Both the position numbers and the translations under genes were made by a program. DNA of 6,175 nucleotides from Rubrobacter sp. Its GTDB lineage: Bacteria; Actinomycetota; Rubrobacteria; Rubrobacterales; Rubrobacteraceae. The notes beneath the pieces are model-generated. The model worked only from the letters and a program-made list of their open reading frames with translations. It was not told where the DNA came from and searched no databases. Shown here piece by piece: positions 1 to 4,474 of the stretch (the first letter of the stretch is position 1; each line of letters opens with the position of its first letter). The stretch covers positions 1 to 6,175 of the forward strand of contig JADDPV010000130.1 of the NCBI GenBank assembly GCA_016781705.1, written 5' to 3'.

Positions 1-16
1 TAGAAAGGGGTTACCG

Positions 17-658
17 ATGTCGAGACGGGACCTGGTCCGGTACGGAGGACCGGCAGCGGTGTTGGGCGGCGCGCTCTTCGTTGTGGTGAATGCCGCGATC
101 CTCCTGCTCCTGTTCTTGTTCGAGGGAGCCATAAAGGGCACGTTCTTCGCGTCCCACGCCTTCCTGCATATCATGGACACGCCGATGTACGCTCTGCTGG
201 CGCTGGGCGTTCTGGGACTCTATCTTCGGCAGTCCGGCCGCTTCGGATGGCCGGGCAAGGTCGGCTTCTGCCTGACCTTCGGCGGGTTTGCCGCCGCTCT
301 TCTCGGCGGAATCGCCATCATCGTGGTTGGGATCGGTGTCGGCGAAGCGGCCACGCTGGGCGTCCTGGACATCGTCACCCACCCGCTGGCGATGTTGCTG
401 TATACGGTCGGGTCCGTGATCTTCGGCGCGGCCACCCTGAGAGCCGGTGTCCTGCCGCGGGGCGGGGCTCTGCTGCTCGTCGTTGGCTCACCGCTCTGGT
501 TCGTTTTCGTGGTCTTTCTCGGGAGGGCCTTCGAGGGCGCTGCGGCCCTGATCTACTCGGTCCCGGCCCTCGTCTTCGCCGCCGGGTGGATGTGGCTGGG
601 CCACGCGGCTTCGGAGGAGAGCGACGTGTCTGTAGAGCCTCGGCTCGCCGTGCGGTGA
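17..658 (+). CDS. Six-segment integral membrane protein, function unknown (paralog 1 of 3)
   Basis: I do not recognise a named family. The 213-residue product is mostly hydrophobic, with about six likely membrane segments near residues 12-36, 54-71, 82-106, 118-140, 149-169 and 174-196. A short basic N-terminus (SRRD) precedes them, and a hydrophilic C-terminal tail ends in EPRLAVR. No catalytic motif is visible. The ATG at 17 is supported by AAAGGGG at 4-10 with a 6-base spacer. It resembles the third membrane gene at several places: GP...LGG in the first segment, a G-L-G-L..R...GR loop after the second, and G....GAATLRA..LPR between segments 4 and 5 (GVATLRAKALPR in the other). Only 72 bases separate it from the next gene in the same direction, so co-transcription is likely. 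The promoter, if it lies just upstream, is outside the window. A role in membrane sensing or stress would be a guess. Confidence 0.85.
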   Translation: MSRRDLVRYGGPAAVLGGALFVVVNAAILLLLFLFEGAIKGTFFASHAFLHIMDTPMYALLALGVLGLYLRQSGRFGWPGKVGFCLTFGGFAAALLGGIAIIVVGIGVGEAATLGVLDIVTHPLAMLLYTVGSVIFGAATLRAGVLPRGGALLLVVGSPLWFVFVVFLGRAFEGAAALIYSVPALVFAAGWMWLGHAASEESDVSVEPRLAVR

Positions 659-683
659 GAGCGGCCAGAAACGTTTTATGGAA

Positions 684-709
684 GGGGCGGAGCAGAAGGG
701 TTACGCCCC
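684..709 (+). repeat. Short inverted repeat between membrane genes 1 and 2
   Basis: GGGGCG at 684-689 is exactly complementary to CGCCCC at 704-709, with a 14-base loop. It ends 8 bases before the AAAGGAG ribosome site of the next gene (718-724). In RNA it could form a small hairpin next to that site. No U-tract follows, so an intrinsic terminator is unlikely. A 6-bp stem in GC-rich DNA can arise by chance. Confidence 0.3.
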
Positions 710-730
710 CATCGAGGAAAGGAGATTCGT

Positions 731-1294
731 ATGAACGATCGAATGTTAGGAACCATCGCCATGATCTGCGCTCCGGCGCTGCTGATCGAGGAGTTCTTGC
801 GGCAGGGACAGGAAAACGCTCTGATCACCGGCATCGCGAGCATGGTCTTCATAGCCGGGTGGATCTGCAGCAACACGGGCATGAGGCGTATGCGGGCGGC
901 CGGGACCGGCAAATGGGGTCGGGCCGTGCTGCTCATCCAGCTCGTCGGTCTCGTGCTGGCATTTATGTTCGGCTTCTTCGAGGCGACGGGCCTGCTCGGG
1001 AGGAATAACATCATCTTCAACATCACGGACGCAGCCTGGCCTCTGAGCATGCTGTGGATGCTGGTGGTCGGTATTACCGTGCTCGTGGCGAAGCGGCTCC
1101 CCGGCTGGAAGCGGTTCGTCCCGGTTCTCTGCCCCCTCTGGCTCCCGGTCGCAATAGTAGGCTCGACCGCCTTCGGTGACTCAGGAGGCGTCGTCGGCCT
1201 CGGCCTCACTGCGGTTCTCTGGGCCCTGCTCGGCTACATCGTCCGCGACAGCCGGGAGCGAGTCGGCACGACGCCCGAACCCGCCGTCCGGTAG
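731..1294 (+). CDS. Six-segment integral membrane protein, function unknown (paralog 2 of 3)
   Basis: The product is 187 residues with likely membrane segments near 5-20, 29-48, 63-85, 98-120, 128-146 and 151-171. Basic loops (MRRMRAAGTGKWGR around 51-64, and KRLPGWKR at 121-128) probably face the cytoplasm. The ATG at 731 has an excellent ribosome site, AAAGGAG at 718-724, with a 6-base spacer. The stretch A-KRLPGW-R-..P.L.PLW at 120-137 parallels ATLRAKALPRWARVVLTLTP in the third membrane gene and ATLRAGVLPR in the first. The C-terminus EPAVR resembles the EPRLAVR end of gene 1. I take the three as diverged tandem paralogs. Overall similarity is weak, so common ancestry rests on these local matches and equal topology. 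No enzymatic motif is visible and no function is assigned. Confidence 0.85.
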   Translation: MNDRMLGTIAMICAPALLIEEFLRQGQENALITGIASMVFIAGWICSNTGMRRMRAAGTGKWGRAVLLIQLVGLVLAFMFGFFEATGLLGRNNIIFNITDAAWPLSMLWMLVVGITVLVAKRLPGWKRFVPVLCPLWLPVAIVGSTAFGDSGGVVGLGLTAVLWALLGYIVRDSRERVGTTPEPAVR

Positions 1295-1297
1295 GCG
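1280..1297 (+). repeat. Gene-end repeat, copy A (C-terminal codons of membrane gene 2)
   Basis: CCCGCCGTCCGGTAGGCG covers the last codons of the second membrane gene (P-A-V-R, stop) and 3 bases beyond. It matches copy B at 2054-2071 in 17 of 18 positions. A weaker relative, 12 of 16 matching, spans the end of the first membrane gene at 644-659. Further downstream similarity (CGGGG.GCGA.GCTC, then a pyrimidine-rich stretch) supports duplication of a whole gene plus its 3' flank. Confidence 0.6.
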
Positions 1298-1353
1298 TGG
1301 GAACGACAGATGCGGGGCGCGAGGCTCCGTCTCCCTCTTCAAGTAGCGAAAAA

Positions 1354-1379
1354 TCCGGCCCCCACGAGAACGGGCCGGA
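1354..1379 (+). repeat. Perfect 8-bp inverted repeat upstream of membrane gene 3
   Basis: TCCGGCCC at 1354-1361 pairs exactly with GGGCCGGA at 1372-1379 around a 10-base loop. It lies in the 123-base gap between membrane genes 2 and 3, 24 bases before the ribosome site at 1404-1410. An RNA hairpin here would be stable. It could be a factor-dependent terminator, an attenuator, an mRNA-processing barrier or a protein-binding palindrome. The next bases (CAACGCAGC) contain no U-run, so a classic intrinsic terminator is not supported. Confidence 0.5.
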
Positions 1380-1403
1380 CAACGCAGCAACGTAGATTCG
1401 AGA

Positions 1404-1420
1404 AAAGGAGCTTGCGAATG
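1404..1420 (+). promoter_or_regulatory. Ribosome binding site that fixes the start of membrane gene 3
   Basis: AAAGGAG at 1404-1410, a 7-base spacer, then ATG at 1418. The same frame stays open back to an ATG at 1310. That extension would encode a basic, non-hydrophobic stretch running through the 1354-1379 palindrome, and it has no ribosome site as good as this one. The first membrane segment begins right after 1418, as in the paralogs. Confidence 0.8.
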
Positions 1421-2053
1421 TCGTCCAACCTGATCTGGTGGGCTGGACCCACCATGATGCTGGGCGGGACGCTGTGGATCCTCACCTATGTGGTGGAAAT
1501 CGTGATCGGCGTGACGTTTGGCGAGGCGGCCTACAATGCGGTGGATCCAAGCGCGTCGGTCATCGAGTGGCTCTGGCCGGCTTTCTTCATGGGTGCGATC
1601 TTCTTCCTCGGCGTCGGCCTGTTGGGGGTACAGGCCCGGCTGGAGGGGCGTTCGAAGAAACTGGGGATCGTGGGGACGCTTCTGGCGTCTATCGCTATCG
1701 TCGCGGCCTCCATCAACCTGGTGCTGCTGGCGGGCGTTTTCGGTAAGGCCACGGCTCTCGATGGTGTCGGGTTCCTCGGGGTCCTCGGCACCCTCGGCGG
1801 ATCGATCCTTCTGGGCGTCGCCACGCTGCGCGCGAAGGCGCTGCCGCGCTGGGCGCGCGTGGTGCTGACCCTCACTCCTTTCGCCTTCATCCCGGTGATC
1901 ATCGCCACCATCCCGCTCGCATCCTTCGCGCCGGACTACGCGATCGCTGATCTGCCGTTCGCCGTCGTCGGCGCCGTGTTCGCCACGGTCGGCTACGCGA
2001 TGCTCGCGGAGAGGACGAGCCAGGCCGGACGCCCGGTGAGGATGTCTTCGTAA
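1418..2053 (+). CDS. Six-segment integral membrane protein, function unknown (paralog 3 of 3)
   Basis: Starting at the ATG behind AAAGGAG, the product is 211 residues with likely membrane segments near 5-32, 52-72, 83-108, 116-138, 146-168 and 178-196. It is the closest relative of the first membrane gene in this window: similar length, G-P-...-LGG near the N-terminus, GLLGVQARLEGR after segment 2 (GVLGLYLRQSGR in gene 1), and GVATLRAKALPR before segment 5. The acidic loop at 35-50 (GEAAYNAVDPSAS) may be extracytoplasmic. The coding sequence ends at TAA 2051-2053. The next four codons, still in frame, read P-A-V-R followed by TAG, the same ending as gene 2, which suggests an older C-terminus was cut short. 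Function unknown. Confidence 0.85.
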   Translation: MSSNLIWWAGPTMMLGGTLWILTYVVEIVIGVTFGEAAYNAVDPSASVIEWLWPAFFMGAIFFLGVGLLGVQARLEGRSKKLGIVGTLLASIAIVAASINLVLLAGVFGKATALDGVGFLGVLGTLGGSILLGVATLRAKALPRWARVVLTLTPFAFIPVIIATIPLASFAPDYAIADLPFAVVGAVFATVGYAMLAERTSQAGRPVRMSS

Positions 2054-2071
2054 CCCGCCGTCCGATAGGCG
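2054..2071 (+). repeat. Gene-end repeat, copy B (fossil C-terminus past the stop of membrane gene 3)
   Basis: CCCGCCGTCCGATAGGCG differs from copy A (1280-1297) at one base. Here it lies just after the TAA stop, but in frame it still reads P-A-V-R-stop. It therefore looks like the ancestral end of the third membrane gene, now untranslated. Confidence 0.6.
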
Positions 2072-2086
2072 CGAGGTTGCAAGCCC

Positions 2087-2107
2087 GGGGTGCGACGCTC
2101 GCGCCCC
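2087..2107 (+). terminator. Strong GC hairpin between membrane gene 3 and the regulator (possible terminator or attenuator)
   Basis: GGGGTGCG at 2087-2094 pairs with CGCGCCCC at 2100-2107 (seven Watson-Crick pairs and one G-U on this strand) around a 5-base loop, ACGCT. The tail TTCCTCTC is pyrimidine-rich but not a U-run, so termination would be partial at best. The hairpin ends 13 bases before the AAAGGAG at 2121-2127, so it could also modulate regulator expression. A degraded relative of this sequence follows membrane gene 2 at about 1314-1335. Confidence 0.45.
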
Positions 2108-2725
2108 TTCCTCTCACGAGAAAGGAGACGCGAAAATGCTCAAGATGGGCGACGCCAACAACTTCCGCCGTACGGCGACTGGGCTCTGCCTGATCGCGAG
2201 CTCGCGGCGAGGTTGCAGCCGGACGTGATCCTGATGGACCTCAACATGCCGGGCACGGGCGGCATAGAGGCTACCCGACGCATCCTCCACACCAGTCCCC
2301 ACATAAGCGTGCTGGTCATCAGCATGTACGAGGACGACGACTCGATCTTCGCCGCGCTCCAGGCCGGCGCGCGCGGTTACCTGCTCAAGGGTACCCTGAA
2401 GGCCGAGATACTGCGCTCGATACGGGCGGTGGTGAGCGGGGAGGCCATCTTCGGTCCCTCCATCGCCAAGCGTCTCATGCGGTACTTCGCCGGATCCCGC
2501 CCCAGTGCTCCGCCGGACGCCTTCCCCGAGCTCACCGAGAGGGAGCACGAGATCCTCACCCTCATCGCCAAGCACGAGACCAACCCCGAGATTGCTCGCA
2601 AGCTTCACCTGAGCCACAAGACGGTGCGCAACCACGTCTCCAACATCTTCGCCAAGCTGCAGGTCGCGGACCGCGCCCAGGCCATCATCCGCGCCCGCGA
2701 GGCCGGGCTGGGAGGCAACGACTGA
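2090..2725 (+). CDS. NarL/FixJ-family response regulator with a damaged receiver N-terminus
   Basis: This frame encodes most of a two-component DNA-binding response regulator. The receiver part shows the phospho-acceptor D50 in VILMDLNMPGTGG, S78 in VLVISMYEDDD and K100 in GYLLKG. The LuxR-type helix-turn-helix at about 148-208 has LTEREHEILTLIA, EIARKLHLSHKTVRNHVSNI and KLQVADRAQAI. What is missing is the beginning: no first beta strand, no acidic pair that binds magnesium, no first helix. The frame opens at a GTG (2090) with no ribosome site, and the first ~30 residues (basic, then glutamine and proline) resemble nothing in the family. The good ribosome site and ATG at 2121-2138 are in another frame, which stops at 2226-2228. 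From that ATG to the D50 codon there are 101 bases, against roughly 160 in the family. I infer a net deletion of about 58 bases or a sequence error. Without its acidic pair, phosphorylation is doubtful; the DNA-binding half looks intact. Confidence 0.75.
   Translation: MRRSRPFLSRERRRENAQDGRRQQLPPYGDWALPDRELAARLQPDVILMDLNMPGTGGIEATRRILHTSPHISVLVISMYEDDDSIFAALQAGARGYLLKGTLKAEILRSIRAVVSGEAIFGPSIAKRLMRYFAGSRPSAPPDAFPELTEREHEILTLIAKHETNPEIARKLHLSHKTVRNHVSNIFAKLQVADRAQAIIRAREAGLGGND
2121..2138 (+). promoter_or_regulatory. Ribosome binding site and stranded ATG of the response regulator
   Basis: AAAGGAG at 2121-2127, an 8-base spacer and ATG at 2136 repeat the start cassette of the three upstream genes. 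The ATG opens a 30-codon frame beginning M-L-K, typical of receiver domains, but it ends at TGA 2226-2228. This is probably the ancestral start, now out of frame with the regulator body. Confidence 0.6.
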
Positions 2726-2750
2726 CGATGGACCGCCCAGCGGCTAACAT
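2722..2750 (+). promoter_or_regulatory. Candidate promoter giving a leaderless phosphatase mRNA
   Basis: CTGACG at 2722-2727 (4 of 6 to TTGACA) and TAACAT at 2745-2750 (4 of 6 to TATAAT) are exactly 17 bases apart. The ATG at 2760 begins 10 bases after the -10 box, which is about where transcription would start. The bases before the ATG (ACCTCCTC) are pyrimidine-rich and cannot act as a ribosome site. The -35 overlaps the regulator's stop codon. Leaderless mRNAs are common in actinobacteria, which fits. Confidence 0.45.
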
Positions 2751-2759
2751 TACCTCCTC

Positions 2760-3248
2760 ATGGTACGGGTACTTTTCGTCTGCATGGGCAACATCTGTCG
2801 CTCGCCGCTGGCGCAAGGCGTCTTCGAGGAGGTGGTGCGGCGCGAGGGCCTCGAAGCCGAGATAGAGGCCGACTCCGCCGGTACCCACGGCTTCTACCAC
2901 GAGGGCGAGCCCCCAGATCCGCGCGCCCGAAGGAGCGCCGCGAGGCGCGGCGTGGATCTCTCGGCCCAACGGGCGCGTCTTCTCGGTAAGGAGGATTGCC
3001 AGAACTTCGACTACGTCCTCACGATGGACGAGGAGAATTACCGGACGGTCGCTGCCCTGTGCCGCGGACGTGGCGACGCCGTGGTGCAGCCCTTCCTCGA
3101 CTACGCCCCCGACCGTCCCGAGAGGGAGATACCCGACCCCTACTACGGCGGCCCCGACGGCTTCGACTTGGTTATGGACCTCGCCGAAGCCGCCTCCGAA
3201 GGCCTCCTGACGGACATCCGGCAGCGGCATCTGAGCGACGGTGGCTGA
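2760..3248 (+). CDS. Low-molecular-weight protein tyrosine phosphatase family enzyme
   Basis: This is a 162-residue cytoplasmic phosphatase of the usual family length. The P-loop C-x5-R-S is at residues 8-15 (CMGNICRS), with C8 the nucleophile and C13 the second conserved cysteine. The general acid is D126 in DPYYGG (126-131). DSAGTHGFYHEGEPPDPRA at 38-56 is the usual family middle region. The reaction is hydrolysis of a phosphomonoester through a cysteinyl-phosphate intermediate. The natural substrate cannot be read from sequence: phosphotyrosine, phosphoarginine and protein ribulosamine-5-phosphate are all known for relatives. The start is forced, because an in-frame TAA lies at 2745-2747 and ATG 2760 is the first start after it. 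No Shine-Dalgarno is present, consistent with a leaderless transcript. It overlaps the downstream kinase gene by 8 bases, so the two are probably translated together. The neighbour favours a sugar-amine repair role. Confidence 0.92.
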   Translation: MVRVLFVCMGNICRSPLAQGVFEEVVRREGLEAEIEADSAGTHGFYHEGEPPDPRARRSAARRGVDLSAQRARLLGKEDCQNFDYVLTMDEENYRTVAALCRGRGDAVVQPFLDYAPDRPEREIPDPYYGGPDGFDLVMDLAEAASEGLLTDIRQRHLSDGG

Positions 3249-4098
3249 GAAGTTCATAGCCGAAGGCGTCGAGGCAGCCCTGGGGGCGAGGCTCCTGAGC
3301 GCCCGGCCGATGGGCGGCGGGTGCATCGGGGAGGTGTACCGGGCGGAGCTGGCGGACGGGACACCCGTGGTCGCCAAGGTGGACCGCGCCGGCGAGGCGC
3401 ACCTGGAGCGCGAGGCTTACATGCTGGGCTACCTGCGCGCGAACAGCGATCTGCCCGTCCCGGAGGTCTACCACTCGTCGGAGACGCTCTTGCTGATGGA
3501 GTTCGTGGAGGGAGGGGGGAGCATCTCGGGGGCCGAGGCGCACGCGGCCGAGCTCTTGGCGGCGTTGCACGGCGTCACGGCGGACGCCTACGGCCACGAG
3601 CGGGACACCTTGATCGGCAGCCTCTCACAGCCGAACCCGTGGACGGGCTCGTGGGTGCGGTTCTTTCGCGACCAACGATTGCTCTACGTCGCCCGCGTCG
3701 CCCGCGAGTCGGGGCGGCTGCCGGCGGGGCTGCACGCCCGCGTCGAGGGGCTCGCGCAGAGGCTGGACGATTTCATCGCGGAGCCGGACCGTCCTTCGCT
3801 GATCCACGGCGACGTGTGGGCCGGGAACGTGCTGGCTAAGGGAGATCGCATAACCGCCTTCCTGGACCCCGCGATCTACCACGCCGACCCGGAGATCGAG
3901 CTCGCGTACATCTCCCTGTTCAACTCCTTCGGCGAGAGGTTCTTCGGGCGATACGCGGAGCTTCGTTCCGTCCGCCCCGGCTTCTTCGAGGAGCGGCGCC
4001 ACCTCTACGCCCTCTACCCCCTGCTCGTGCACGTCTACTACTTCGGCGGGCACTACGTGGACTCGGTCGAGATCACGCTGCGCCGGTTCGGGGCTTGA
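3241..4098 (+). CDS. Fructosamine/ribulosamine-3-kinase family protein
   Basis: The 285-residue product matches the fructosamine-kinase family in length and motif order. A glycine-rich loop (GGGCIGEVYRA, 25-35) is followed by the ATP-binding lysine K46 (VVAKVD), acidic residues in the LEREAYMLGYLR helix (55-66), and LPVPEVY at 71-77. LIHGDVWAGN (187-196) carries the catalytic aspartate D191 and N196, and D209 in DPAIYHADPEIELAY binds metal. The aromatic C-terminus (LYALYPLLVHVYYFGGHYVDS) is typical. Such enzymes phosphorylate ketoamine adducts on lysines at O3, making them unstable so the amine is freed. Bacterial members usually prefer ribulosamines or erythrulosamines. GTG 3241 starts within the phosphatase gene, whose TGA is 3246-3248. 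This overlap implies coupling. Other phosphotransferase-fold kinases are less likely given the full motif set. Confidence 0.9.
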   Translation: MAEKFIAEGVEAALGARLLSARPMGGGCIGEVYRAELADGTPVVAKVDRAGEAHLEREAYMLGYLRANSDLPVPEVYHSSETLLLMEFVEGGGSISGAEAHAAELLAALHGVTADAYGHERDTLIGSLSQPNPWTGSWVRFFRDQRLLYVARVARESGRLPAGLHARVEGLAQRLDDFIAEPDRPSLIHGDVWAGNVLAKGDRITAFLDPAIYHADPEIELAYISLFNSFGERFFGRYAELRSVRPGFFEERRHLYALYPLLVHVYYFGGHYVDSVEITLRRFGA

Positions 4099-4141
4099 GC
4101 GGCCCCGTGAGAAGGGACGAGCCCTGATGGCCGTCCGGAAG

Positions 4142-4168
4142 CCGTCCCCTGCGCTTTATCGGGGGCGG
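4142..4168 (+). terminator. Possible hairpin terminator between convergent genes
   Basis: CCGTCCCC at 4142-4149 pairs with GGGGGCGG at 4161-4168 (seven Watson-Crick pairs and one U-G) around an 11-base loop. It lies 43 bases after the kinase stop and just before the end of the - strand small ORF. The wobble pair works on the + transcript but becomes an A-C mismatch on the other. No U-tract follows, so its efficiency is uncertain. Confidence 0.35.
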
Positions 4169-4169
4169 A

Positions 4170-4367
4170 TCACAGCTTGTTGCGCCTCCCGACGTCGTGG
4201 ACCACGATCACGGCGTGTAAGACCATACCGACCGCGTTGAACAAAAGGCCGAGCCGTACGATGCGGTCGAAGTAGATCAGCAAGCTGGTCTCCCGACCCA
4301 CACCCGCGTCGCTACCCACGACCTCCTGGACGTGCTCCCGCAGCTTACCTTGGGGGCCTCGTAACAC
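4170..4367 (-). CDS. Small 65-residue protein with one membrane segment, unknown
   Basis: I do not recognise this protein. It begins at GTG 4367. The N-terminal half is polar (PQGKLREHVQEVV), and one strongly hydrophobic stretch at about 38-57 (RLGLLFNAVGMVLHAVIVV) precedes a basic tail, GRRNKL. Most codons end in G or C, as in the neighbouring real genes, which argues for a genuine coding sequence. There is no ribosome site, but a TATTAT box on the same strand (4378-4373) would start transcription at about the GTG, allowing leaderless translation. A shorter version could begin at TTG codon 29, which has GGAG 6 bases upstream. It lies tail-to-tail with the kinase gene and downstream of the DUF4126 gene. 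Possibly a small membrane protein or a gene remnant. Confidence 0.5.
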   Translation of the reverse strand: MLRGPQGKLREHVQEVVGSDAGVGRETSLLIYFDRIVRLGLLFNAVGMVLHAVIVVHDVGRRNKL

Positions 4368-4372
4368 TTCTC

Positions 4373-4378
4373 ATAATA
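4373..4378 (-). promoter_or_regulatory. Candidate -10 box for the small membrane protein
   Basis: TATTAT on the - strand matches TATAAT in 5 of 6 positions. The GTG start at 4367 follows after 5 bases, the usual distance to a transcription start, so a leaderless mRNA is possible. No convincing -35 was found at 16-18 bases. Confidence 0.35.
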
Positions 4379-4403
4379 GGACCACGGCCCAGCAGTGCGC
4401 CTC

Positions 4404-4434
4404 TGTAGCCACCGCGGCGAGTTCGATGGCTACA
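4404..4434. repeat. Perfect 8-bp inverted repeat in the 4375-4474 gap
   Basis: TGTAGCCA at 4404-4411 and TGGCTACA at 4427-4434 are exact reverse complements, separated by 15 bases. Neither side has a U-tract. It could be a dyad operator for a regulator or a weak terminator after the DUF4126 gene (40 bases beyond that gene's stop). Its arms are less GC-rich than the surroundings, making chance pairing somewhat less likely. Confidence 0.5.
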
Positions 4435-4446
4435 CATACACGCATC

Positions 4447-4470
4447 GAGGAGGAGTGGATGTCTCGTTGA
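4447..4470 (+). other. Orphan strong ribosome site with a 3-codon mini-ORF
   Basis: GAGGAGGAG at 4447-4455 is a near-perfect Shine-Dalgarno. ATG follows at 4459, but the frame is only M-S-R and then TGA at 4468-4470. No gene follows on this strand, because the DUF4126 gene begins antisense at 4475. It may be the leader of a lost gene, a mini-ORF, or coincidence. Confidence 0.3.
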
Positions 4471-4474
4471 CCCG

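Noticed and set aside
11..382. 123-codon frame on the - strand opposite membrane gene 1
   Set aside because: Highly charged low-complexity translation without motifs, opposite a gene with a good ribosome site and membrane segments. It is a shadow frame.
659..730. Promoter for membrane gene 2 around TTTTAT at 674-679
   Set aside because: No -35 at suitable spacing, and the gap is short enough for read-through from gene 1.
1310..1417. N-terminal extension of membrane gene 3 from the ATG at 1310
   Set aside because: The extension is basic and non-hydrophobic, runs through the palindrome at 1354-1379, and lacks a ribosome site as good as the one before ATG 1418. The paralogs start right at the first membrane segment.
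2114..3597. Several - strand frames opposite the regulator, phosphatase and kinase genes
   Set aside because: The + strand frames carry full family motifs. The opposite translations do not resemble known proteins and share their ends by base-composition effects.
4404..4434. tRNA-like arm with GTTCGA inside an inverted repeat
   Set aside because: No acceptor, D or anticodon arm can be built around it, and the 8-bp stem does not match the 5-bp T-arm geometry.
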